Assembly: GCA_002338145.1 (NCBI GenBank)
Contig: DDHP01000084.1
Location: forward strand, 24,411 to 30,840
Reading direction: 5' to 3'
Origin: Deferribacteraceae bacterium UBA1873
Lineage (GTDB): Bacteria > Chrysiogenota > Deferribacteres > Deferribacterales > Flexistipitaceae
DNA length: 6,430 nt
Shown one piece after another: positions 1 through 4,689 of the stretch. Below the pieces are notes generated by a model. That model did not search any database and had not been told where the DNA came from. It worked only from the letters and a program-made list of their open reading frames with translations. Both the position numbers and the translations under genes were made by a program. Position 1 is the first letter of the stretch. Each line of letters opens with the position of its first letter.

Positions 1-58
<58 letters not shown>

Positions 59-64
59 TGTTAT

Positions 65-139
65 GGTGGGTGTAGCTCAGCTCGGTAGAGCGCTGGATTG
101 TGGCTCCAGTGGTCGCGGGTTCAAATCCCGTCACTCACC
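65..139 (+). tRNA. tRNA-His (anticodon GTG)
   Basis: A complete cloverleaf. Acceptor stem 66-72 pairs with 132-138. The extra G at 65 faces C139, which is the G-1:C73 identity pair special to histidine tRNA. The anticodon stem CTGGA (93-97) pairs with TCCAG, and the loop TTGTGGC gives GTG at 100-102. The T loop TTCAAAT is 120-126. CCA is not encoded. It lies 6 bases after tRNA-Arg and 15 before tRNA-Leu, so they are probably co-transcribed. Confidence 0.97.
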
Positions 140-154
140 CTTTCCCTGATTTCA

Positions 155-235
155 GCGAGTGTGGCGGAACTGGTAGACGCGCTAGACTTAGGATCTAGTG
201 CCTTCGGCGTGGGGGTTCGAGTCCCTCCACTCGCA
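155..235 (+). tRNA. tRNA-Leu (anticodon TAG)
   Basis: A class II tRNA with a long variable arm (TGCCTTCGGCGT region), as expected for leucine. Acceptor GCGAGTG (155-161) pairs with CACTCGC (228-234), and the discriminator is A235. The anticodon stem CTAGA (182-186) pairs with TCTAG, and the loop CTTAGGA gives TAG at 189-191. CCA is not encoded. Confidence 0.97.
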
Positions 236-276
236 CTTTTGGGTGGTTATCATTGCCTTGGTATTTTACATATACC

Positions 277-349
277 GCGGGTGTAGCTCAGCTGGTAGAG
301 CGTGACCTTGCCAAGGTTGAGGTCGCGGGTTCGAGTCCCGTCACCCGCT
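277..349 (+). tRNA. tRNA-Gly (anticodon GCC), probable island insertion site
   Basis: Acceptor GCGGGTG (277-283) pairs with CACCCGC (342-348), and the discriminator is T349. The anticodon stem 303-307 pairs with 315-319 with two G-T pairs, and the loop TTGCCAA gives GCC at 310-312. The T arm GCGGG/CCCGT encloses TTCGAGT. CCA is not encoded. The gene is intact and its 3' end is followed, 69 bases on, by the stop codon of a convergent tyrosine integrase. That is the classic layout of a tRNA used as an attachment site, where the element restores the tRNA 3' end on insertion. Confidence 0.97.
325..349 (+). other. putative attL core (3' part of tRNA-Gly)
   Basis: Inferred from context. Tyrosine integrases that sit beside a tRNA usually recombine within the T arm and 3' acceptor strand of that gene. 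No second copy of this tRNA 3' segment was seen in the window, so the matching attR should lie beyond position 6430. The exact crossover cannot be read from one end alone. Confidence 0.45.
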
Positions 350-418
350 CTCTTTTTCTCCTTTAATATCAACGATTTAATTTTTGCGTTTTTCCACCTG
401 TGATAAAATTGTGATAAT

Positions 419-1564
419 TTAGGCAATCTCCAAGTAATTTTCCAGATTGGATTCATTGCCATTATCCACATATCTGGCATAAGTTTCATATACCATCCTG
501 AGACTTGTGTGACCTAAATTTCTTGCTACGAAAGCGGGAGTATCTCCTGCCATAAGACTTAAAGAAGCGTATGTATGCCTGCACTGATACATTATCCTGT
601 ATTCAATTCCAAGTTTTTTAAGTGTTGGTATCCATACATTCTTCTTTATGTTTTCGGCCTTATTATAGTGAATTCCAAATTGGGTGTTGAATATGAATTC
701 TGAGCCTTCGACCCGAAAATTATCAAAATGATCATTTAGTGCTTTTGTTACAGTCTTTGGCAGTTTAAGTTTTCTTATCGATCCTTTTGTTTTAGGAGGA
801 ACAATCTTTCCAAGAGATACATTTTCACATACAAAATAAGTACCGTCTTTTTTGTTGTAATTCTCCCATTTCATGGCAAGTGTTTCTCCGAGTCTCATCC
901 CAGTAAGTAAAAGCACACAGAACATTGCATAAAATTTTGGTTTATGTTCCTTAACGTGTCCCAGTATCTTTTTAACTTCATATTCATTAAAGGGGTGAAT
1001 TTCTTTTTCCAGTAACGGAACTCCTTCACATTCTGACATTAGATTTTTGTTCACAATTTCTTTTTTAAGTGCAAGTTTGTAAATCTGACTTAGACATAAT
1101 CTTGTATTCTTTATTGTCTTTGGGTCGTATCCTGCATCCAAGAGCTTTTCGATAAAATTATCCAAATCTCTGAGCTTAAGATTCTTTATTTTCTTTTTCC
1201 CCAGGATTTTTACCGTCCTGTTACGATAATCGGCATAAGACCTCAGTGTCTTGATTTTCTTGCCACGCTTTTTGCAGTTTTCTAACCACTCATCTGCCAA
1301 ATCTTCAACAGTAGGATCTTCATGGATAATAGCTTGGTCGTTTTCTTCTTTTTTATACCCAAATTTTGTCAGATTTTGAGATTCAGGAAACCACTTAATG
1401 TAGTCAAAGATTCCATGTTTTATCTGTCTTTTTATTTGACTGCACATTAATAAAGCTTCTTCTCTGTTAGCTGCAGTATCGTCTAACCCAATCGGTTCAC
1501 GGCACTGTATTTCTTGGAACGTGAAGCTAATCCATAATTTGTTATTACGTTTGTAAACACCCAT
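419..1564 (-). CDS. tyrosine recombinase / site-specific integrase
   Basis: A 381-aa integrase that would cut and rejoin DNA at the island attachment sites. Residues 1-60 fit a small arm-type DNA-binding domain; 85-180 are the helical core-binding (SAM-like) domain; 190-370 are the catalytic domain. Catalytic residues visible are R224 (TGMRLGE), a beta-hairpin lysine at K258 or K260, R329, H352 (LGHTS) and the nucleophile Y362 (ETYARY). The box-II motif is Y326-Q-C-R329 rather than HxxR, a substitution I recall from arm-domain integrases of this kind. The ATG follows the TAA of the upstream HTH gene with no gap, and GGAGGT (1570-1575) lies 5 bases before it inside that gene, so the two are translationally linked. 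The gene ends 69 bases from tRNA-Gly. Family assignment is firm; the tRNA-Gly target is inferred from position. Confidence 0.95.
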   Translation of the reverse strand: MGVYKRNNKLWISFTFQEIQCREPIGLDDTAANREEALLMCSQIKRQIKHGIFDYIKWFPESQNLTKFGYKKEENDQAIIHEDPTVEDLADEWLENCKKRGKKIKTLRSYADYRNRTVKILGKKKIKNLKLRDLDNFIEKLLDAGYDPKTIKNTRLCLSQIYKLALKKEIVNKNLMSECEGVPLLEKEIHPFNEYEVKKILGHVKEHKPKFYAMFCVLLLTGMRLGETLAMKWENYNKKDGTYFVCENVSLGKIVPPKTKGSIRKLKLPKTVTKALNDHFDNFRVEGSEFIFNTQFGIHYNKAENIKKNVWIPTLKKLGIEYRIMYQCRHTYASLSLMAGDTPAFVARNLGHTSLRMVYETYARYVDNGNESNLENYLEIA

Positions 1565-1987
1565 TTAGCACCTCCGAGCCTTAGCCCAGAGGCCAAAATC
1601 TTGTGATAATGTTTCTTTTTTGAACAGTATCTTGCCACCAAAATTAATATAGTGTCTGTCTTTCTTGAATTTTCCCTTTGATTTCATATTTCTGATGTGC
1701 TGTTCATGGCACCTGAATAACTCTGCAACTTCTGAAACTGTTAAAAGAACATTTCCATCATCTGCCAGCTTCTCTTTTAGTTCTTCGAGTTCTTTGATCA
1801 GATTATAATATTGATCTGTAATGTCAGTCAGCCTAAAATCGTTGTCATTGCCTGACTTAAGGAAAATTCTGGATTTGGCGGCAAGTTCGTCCTCATCTCT
1901 CCCTATTAAATTGTCAAACAACGGCGTTACATTTTCTGTTGCTTCAATATTACCAGATCTTTCAGAATCTTTACAGGAGTTTTTCAT
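1565..1987 (-). CDS. HTH DNA-binding protein, excisionase-like partner of the integrase
   Basis: A 140-aa protein from the ATG at 1987, which has a good Shine-Dalgarno (GGGGG at 1996-2000, 8 bases upstream). A TTG at 2008 would add seven residues but has no comparable site. Residues 56-76 are charged and heptad-like, a short possible coiled coil. Residues 80-128 (LLTVSEVAELF... to ILFKKETL) match the winged-helix MerR/excisionase type (HTH_17). This fold is common in Xis proteins and in regulators beside integrases. Its stop codon touches the integrase start, so both are made from one message. The likely role is directing excision and/or repressing the operon; the sequence does not tell these apart. 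The N-terminal 55 residues are unrecognised and acidic. The leader is strongly structured (see hairpin at 1988-2027). Confidence 0.85.
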   Translation of the reverse strand: MKNSCKDSERSGNIEATENVTPLFDNLIGRDEDELAAKSRIFLKSGNDNDFRLTDITDQYYNLIKELEELKEKLADDGNVLLTVSEVAELFRCHEQHIRNMKSKGKFKKDRHYINFGGKILFKKETLSQDFGLWAKARRC

Positions 1988-2027
1988 ATGATTATCCCCC
2001 TTTCTCAAAAGAAAAAGGGATAATCAT
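1988..2027 (-). promoter_or_regulatory. RBS-sequestering leader hairpin of the HTH gene
   Basis: On the minus strand the 40 bases just before the ATG fold into a 17-bp stem with a 6-base loop (TTTTGA). The arms ATGATTATCCC and GGGATAATCAT pair perfectly, followed by two G-T pairs, three T-A pairs and a C-G pair. The Shine-Dalgarno GGGGG lies wholly inside the 3' arm, and the start codon directly follows the stem. Folded RNA should hide the ribosome site. As DNA the same repeat could be an operator. Confidence 0.6.
1992..2027 (-). CDS. possible 11-codon leader peptide (MIIPFSFEKGG)
   Basis: An ATG at 2027 opens a frame of 11 codons ending with TAA at 1992-1994, four bases before the HTH start codon. 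The frame covers almost the whole hairpin, so a ribosome translating it would melt the stem and finish next to the real start. Against it, the only purine-rich stretch (GAAGGG) abuts the ATG, too close for a normal Shine-Dalgarno. There is no homology evidence. Confidence 0.2.
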   Translation of the reverse strand: MIIPFSFEKGG

Positions 2028-2088
2028 CCCTTCAAAATTTTATCCCCGCAGGCAGCTATACTCACCGAATTATTTTTATTTTTTATTT

Positions 2089-2118
2089 TGTATAGCCCGC
2101 TCAATCTTAGTATTACAA
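2089..2118 (-). promoter_or_regulatory. candidate promoter of the HTH-integrase operon
   Basis: Minus-strand TTGTAA (2113-2118) and TATACA (2089-2094) are separated by 18 bases, each matching four of six consensus positions for a sigma-70-type promoter. The -35 box lies inside a 30-bp palindrome, which would allow repression. The resulting leader would be about 95 bases. A reading by eye only. Confidence 0.35.
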
Positions 2119-2138
2119 GGTTTAAACCTTATAATACT
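2109..2138. promoter_or_regulatory. 30-bp palindrome, putative operator
   Basis: AGTATTACAAGGTTT followed by AAACCTTATAATACT: 14 of 15 base pairs are symmetrical about the centre at 2123/2124, with an inner perfect AAGGTTTAAACCTT. It lies about 120 bases upstream of the HTH start and covers the candidate -35 box. The two-fold symmetry suits a dimeric repressor, perhaps the HTH protein itself. It has no T-tract to make it a terminator. Confidence 0.45.
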
Positions 2139-2219
2139 CCCTCATTTGAACTTTTTATAAATATATTAGCTGGGTTTAAGACAGGTTTTACACGAGTTTG
2201 ATATCGTGAATAGATTAAT

Positions 2220-2248
2220 CCAAAATGGATAAAATATCCGATATTTGG
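2220..2248. repeat. nested inverted repeats between the two recombinase modules
   Basis: CCAAA (2220-2224) pairs with TTTGG (2244-2248), and inside them GGATA (2227-2231) pairs with TATCC (2235-2239) around AAA. The rest of 2139-2357 is AT-rich and shows no gene. A protein-binding site, such as integrase arm sites, is possible, but nothing here identifies a binder. Confidence 0.25.
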
Positions 2249-2298
2249 ACATACTCTAATTGTTTAATTTGATCATAAAAGTAGAAAATGTTGCTTTA

Positions 2299-2318
2299 AA
2301 ACAAGGTATGACTTGTTT
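2299..2318 (-). terminator. weak terminator candidate after the recombinase operon
   Basis: Downstream of the 135-aa gene, on the minus strand, AAACAAG and CTTGTTT form a 7-bp stem around a 6-base loop and are followed by TAAAG. The stem is AT-rich and the T-tract is short, so termination would be inefficient at best. Confidence 0.25.
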
Positions 2319-2357
2319 CTGAAGAGTCAAGAAGAAATTTATTGCATCACTAAATAT

Positions 2358-2765
2358 CTACTCAGGAGGTAAAATTTTTCCGTATTTTCTTCTCCATTTT
2401 TTAATACTATTAAACTCTTCAAAAGTTACGGTTATATTTTTCTTTCCTTTTAATGATTTAATTATTTTTGTAACGTTATACATTAATTCTGGCTTTCCAA
2501 TTTCCCTGAAAAGTCTATTTGCAGCATACAATGTATCTTTGATATATGACTTTGATATTTCGCCCCGCCAGCAGGAGCTTTTAAGATAGTTATAATAAGC
2601 ATTACGGTGGTCATTATTCAACATATCCAGGCTTTTAATTTCGGGATATTTGTCAGTAATAAAATCAAGAAAATTCCTGATTAATCGGTATGTTTGTTTA
2701 ACACTTGATTTAGCACCAGTTATCCTTTTCTTTCTGATAAATTCTTCGTACAGATGATTTTTCAT
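2358..2765 (-). CDS. orphan core-binding (SAM-like) domain protein, recombinase partner
   Basis: A 135-aa basic, helical protein. Residues 20-95 follow the pattern of the N-terminal core-binding domain of phage-type integrases: a helix ending in YRLIRNFLDFI, a central helix with NAYYNYLKSS, then YIKDTLYAANRLFREIG. No catalytic domain follows: none of the R, K, HxxR or Y motifs is present, and the gene closes normally at TAG. Its ATG overlaps the TGA of the full recombinase upstream (ATGA, 2762-2765), with a strong GGGGAGG at 2771-2777, so the pair is co-translated. It may bind DNA beside the recombinase or regulate it as a direction factor. It could instead be the remnant of a second integrase that lost its catalytic half. 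The clean overlap argues for a kept, functional pair, but the function is not known. Confidence 0.75.
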   Translation of the reverse strand: MKNHLYEEFIRKKRITGAKSSVKQTYRLIRNFLDFITDKYPEIKSLDMLNNDHRNAYYNYLKSSCWRGEISKSYIKDTLYAANRLFREIGKPELMYNVTKIIKSLKGKKNITVTFEEFNSIKKWRRKYGKILPPE

Positions 2766-3718
2766 GACATCCTCCCCAAATAAAATTCAGTAATACTGGC
2801 ACGATGGTGCCCCAGCTCTTCACTAATAATAAGACGAGCCTGATAATCATTTTCCTTTTTAACGGGATTTCCTCCATTAGATTTTACTGGCGGTTCATGT
2901 CCCGTTAATTCCTTGTACCTTACTTGAGCATAATGATGTCTTTCTCCATGAAAATTATATTTTTCTCCGACCGAATCCCTGAAATCTTTTGCAACGTTAT
3001 AGGCAAATCCCTGCCATTCTCTGTATTTGATATGATCAGGAATCATGGACTTGCTTATCTTATATTCCTTGCGAAAATCTTTTACCTCTTTAATTAATTT
3101 CTGTTGAGTTTCTGTTGATTTAAGCGTTCTTGCATGACCTCCTTTGGTACCGTGGGTAATATTTATCGTTCCGTTCCTCTTTAACTCTTTTCCAGAAAAC
3201 TTTGCTGCTTCCTCAAATCTCAGGCCGATTGTTCTTTGTAGTTCCACCTGGAATTTTAAAGCCTGGTATCTCACATCTCCAGTTTTTTCAAATCTATCCC
3301 CAAGATAATCCAAAAACCTATTGTGCACGTTTTCGGACACACTTTTATCCTTGTCACTAAACTGTGTGCCTCTGCTTAAACCGTATTCTCTGGCCGAAAT
3401 TTTCAAATCATCGCGATAATAAAAATCAAAAACTGCATTAAGAGATGAGATAATGTTCGATACGTGTCCTCTTGATATTTCTTTGTTATCAAGACGGTCA
3501 AGTAAATGATTTGCAAAGTGTTCCATATGTTCTTTTTCAAAACGGGCAATATTTTTTAGTCCGTACTCATCTTTTGCAAATTCAGCCAAAGTTTTAATAG
3601 CATGCGCCGAACGCCTTACTGTTCCTTCATTTCCAGATTTCACAGTACACATTGCTAATCTGAAGGCTGCGGCCTTTCGGCTTAGATCTCTTTCACCAAT
3701 AAAATTTCTTTTAGACAT
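2762..3718 (-). CDS. tyrosine recombinase, Integrase_1 type
   Basis: A 318-aa recombinase with a full catalytic set: R167 (TIGLRFEEA), K192 (HGTKGGH), H257-G-E-R260 (HxxR), H304 or H305 (LGHHR) and the nucleophile Y313 (ITEFYLG). Residues 15-125 are the helical N-terminal domain and 130-318 the catalytic domain, matching the Phage_int_SAM_2/Integrase_1 architecture often annotated as an integrase domain-containing protein. It has no arm-binding domain and is distinct from the tRNA-side integrase. The ATG at 3718 has a good GAGGGGGTG Shine-Dalgarno. It is first in a two-gene operon with an ATGA overlap to the orphan core-binding protein. Upstream lies a palindrome and then about 400 bases of inverted repeats, which could hold its own recombination sites. 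Activity is likely from the intact residues; substrate unknown. Confidence 0.9.
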   Translation of the reverse strand: MSKRNFIGERDLSRKAAAFRLAMCTVKSGNEGTVRRSAHAIKTLAEFAKDEYGLKNIARFEKEHMEHFANHLLDRLDNKEISRGHVSNIISSLNAVFDFYYRDDLKISAREYGLSRGTQFSDKDKSVSENVHNRFLDYLGDRFEKTGDVRYQALKFQVELQRTIGLRFEEAAKFSGKELKRNGTINITHGTKGGHARTLKSTETQQKLIKEVKDFRKEYKISKSMIPDHIKYREWQGFAYNVAKDFRDSVGEKYNFHGERHHYAQVRYKELTGHEPPVKSNGGNPVKKENDYQARLIISEELGHHRASITEFYLGRMS

Positions 3719-3751
3719 ACTTCACCCCCTCTTTGGATATAAAACTGCCAA

Positions 3752-3780
3752 ATAAAAGTTTGGGCTGATCAGCCCAGCAA
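3752..3780 (-). promoter_or_regulatory. 16-bp perfect palindrome within a weak promoter of the recombinase operon
   Basis: TGGGCTGATCAGCCCA (3761-3776) is perfectly two-fold symmetric. It lies 43 bases before the recombinase start. On the minus strand, TTGCTG (3775-3780) and TTTTAT (3752-3757) with a 17-base spacer form a poor promoter whose spacer almost coincides with the palindrome, a typical repressor position. The palindrome is certain; the promoter is weak. Confidence 0.4.
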
Positions 3781-3806
3781 TATTTCTCCTAGTAATTTTT
3801 CGGGTA

Positions 3807-3904
3807 GTGAGTTTTGATAGACAATACGCTACAAAAAATCTATTTTAGCGATTCCTCTTGGTTTCGGGCACCAAGAAAGCCTGTATTATCTATTATAAAC
3901 TCAC
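3807..3904. other. three-way-junction fold, candidate structured RNA or folded recombination site
   Basis: The arm 3807-3827 pairs with 3883-3904 in a 20-bp stem broken only by one bulged T (3896) and one C-A mismatch (3822/3888), including one G-T pair. The 55-base interior has two further hairpins: GCTA (3828-3831) with TAGC (3846-3849), and TCTTGGT (3856-3862) with ACCAAGA (3870-3876). Such a long closed, branched fold is far beyond chance. It has no coding explanation. It could act as RNA from either strand or as extruded DNA for the neighbouring recombinase. Confidence 0.55.
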
Positions 3905-3917
3905 ATCTTTATGTGAG
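3900..3917. repeat. hairpin that competes with the three-way-junction stem
   Basis: CTCACAT (3900-3906), loop CTTT, ATGTGAG (3911-3917): a perfect 7-bp hairpin. Its left arm includes CTCAC (3900-3904), the same bases that close the outer stem of the 3807-3904 fold with GTGAG (3807-3811). The two pairings exclude each other, as in switch-like or attenuator leaders. Confidence 0.45.
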
Positions 3918-3937
3918 ATAACTCGGGGATCATTGGA

Positions 3938-4016
3938 CACAATTATGAGTGGCGTAGCAACCTGATAGCACTTTAGCTGGACTCGTATAACGGCCAACTA
4001 AGGTGACATAATTGTG
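3938..4016. repeat. 10-bp inverted repeat enclosing 59 bases
   Basis: CACAATTATG (3938-3947) is the exact reverse complement of CATAATTGTG (4007-4016). The enclosed 59 bases are richer in G and C than their surroundings and contain further short pairings such as GAGT with ACTC. It could be a second domain of a structured RNA or a pair of inverted protein-binding sites. Confidence 0.4.
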
Positions 4017-4057
4017 AATTATTTAATTTTCTACATTTTCTGTAAAAAAAGATTAAC

Positions 4058-4099
4058 GTCTAAAGCCGTGAACATAGGCTTAGGCATATTTTATTTTTT
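4058..4099 (+). terminator. intrinsic terminator-like hairpin and T-tract
   Basis: On the + strand GTCTAAAGCC (4058-4067) pairs with GGCTTAGGC (4077-4085): nine base pairs with one bulged A and a 9-base loop. It is followed by ATATTTTATTTTTT. No gene on the + strand precedes it for thousands of bases, so if real it would end an untranslated transcript covering the 3807-4016 folds. Confidence 0.4.
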
Positions 4100-4130
4100 C
4101 CTTCACATATAATATGTGAAGGAAAAAATA
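4092..4130. repeat. perfect inverted repeat with 19-bp arms
   Basis: The arms 4092-4110 and 4112-4130 are exact reverse complements around a single A at 4111. Each arm reads TATTTTTT then CCTTCACATAT. The T-run lies before the stem and the A-run after it on both strands, the reverse of a terminator, so termination is not its role. The symmetry suits a dimeric DNA-binding protein, cruciform extrusion or a long RNA hairpin. Confidence 0.5.
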
Positions 4131-4153
4131 TATAATTTGTATGATTTGGTATT

Positions 4154-4184
4154 TCAGCTTCGCTGACATCAGCAAATGCTGATG
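4154..4184. repeat. two tandem perfect hairpins sharing TCAGC/GCTGA
   Basis: TCAGC (4154-4158), TTC, GCTGA (4162-4166) is followed at once by CATCAGC (4167-4173), AAAT, GCTGATG (4178-4184). The same half-motif forms the centre of the palindrome at 3761-3776, so the motif borders the repeat-rich block at both ends. A shared binding protein is possible but unproven. Confidence 0.45.
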
Positions 4185-4333
4185 AGCAATATTGGACATA
4201 ACTCCATTTTTGGATTTTTTCAGAATAGTTGAACTTAAGTCTAAGTTATGGAGCAGTTCTGGTACGTCAAGGGGAAATTTTAAATTTTTTGTATTTTTTT
4301 ATGGTTGGTCACAAATAGGATCAAAAGCCATAA

Positions 4334-4579
4334 GAAGGGTATTTTCTTGTATCAATTTTCAAAAAAGATCCCAAGCCACTGGATAAAGCAGAGGCTTTTT
4401 ATGACCTTTTATGTGACATAATCGGCAAAAAACTGTCGAATGCCGAAATGCTATCTAAATTGTTGTCATTACAGATAAATACCAGCACTAAGCAAAGCAA
4501 CCACAACGTTATGGTGTCGAAAGAATTAAGCGAAAGGGGAATAGCTTTATCGACGATAATAAGGCTATATATTCTTTAG
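4334..4579 (+). pseudogene. open frame without a start, possible gene remnant
   Basis: A frame of 81 codons between a TAA at 4331 and a TAG at 4577. From 4367 it reads DPKPLDKAEAFYDLLC and onward with an ordinary protein composition, unlike the phenylalanine-rich frame beside it. The only in-frame ATG (4448) has no ribosome site and would give 43 residues. Upstream in the same frame, two stops (TAG and TAA) interrupt otherwise plausible coding. I do not recognise the family. It may be the decayed end of an older gene, or simply a chance open frame. Confidence 0.2.
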
Positions 4580-4592
4580 TCTTTTCCTTTCC

Positions 4593-4627
4593 TTGAATCG
4601 CCAAACGATTTCAGGTATATTTATAAT
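4593..4627 (+). promoter_or_regulatory. promoter for the KAP NTPase gene
   Basis: TTGAAT (4593-4598), a 17-base spacer and TATATT (4616-4621) make a good sigma-70-like promoter. A perfect TATAAT (4622-4627) follows immediately and may serve instead. Transcription would start near 4630, giving a leader of about 55-60 bases that includes the small palindrome TTGATATCAA (4653-4662). Confidence 0.5.
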
Positions 4628-4689
4628 GTTGATATTTTTAACAATAACTGACTTGATATCAAACTAACTGATTTGGTGCTGTAAATATT

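Larger units (their letters stand above)
3719..4689. other. long gene-free, repeat-rich spacer
   Basis: About 970 bases between the leftward recombinase operon and the rightward NTPase. No frame here has a convincing start, ribosome site and family resemblance. The left half (3761-4184) is packed with inverted repeats, listed separately. The right half (4190-4580) has one open frame that may be a gene remnant, and the end holds the NTPase promoter. The region may contain an untranslated RNA, recombination sites, a replication or transfer origin, or several of these. Confidence 0.7.

Noticed and set aside
98..286. 62-codon plus-strand frame across tRNA-His and tRNA-Leu
   Set aside because: It lies almost wholly on tRNA sequence and has no ribosome site.
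250..489. 79-codon minus-strand frame across tRNA-Gly
   Set aside because: Its middle (GDGTRTRDLNLGK...) is simply the antisense of the tRNA, a well-known false gene.
1939..2160. 73-codon plus-strand frame
   Set aside because: It runs antisense to the HTH gene and through the leader hairpin and operator; composition is not protein-like.
3807..3904. Retron msr-msd or diversity-generating template
   Set aside because: No reverse transcriptase is encoded in the window.
4179..4185. CTGATGA, the hammerhead ribozyme core box
   Set aside because: No GAAA box or third stem in the right place; it is part of a simple hairpin.
4361..4367. A AAA AAG slippery heptamer, as used in IS frameshifting
   Set aside because: The flanking open frames are related by +1, and the heptamer is not in register for a -1 shift from either; no transposase resemblance.
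4192..4386. 64-codon plus-strand frame starting at TTG
   Set aside because: TTG start without a ribosome site, rich in phenylalanine from T-runs, no family resemblance.
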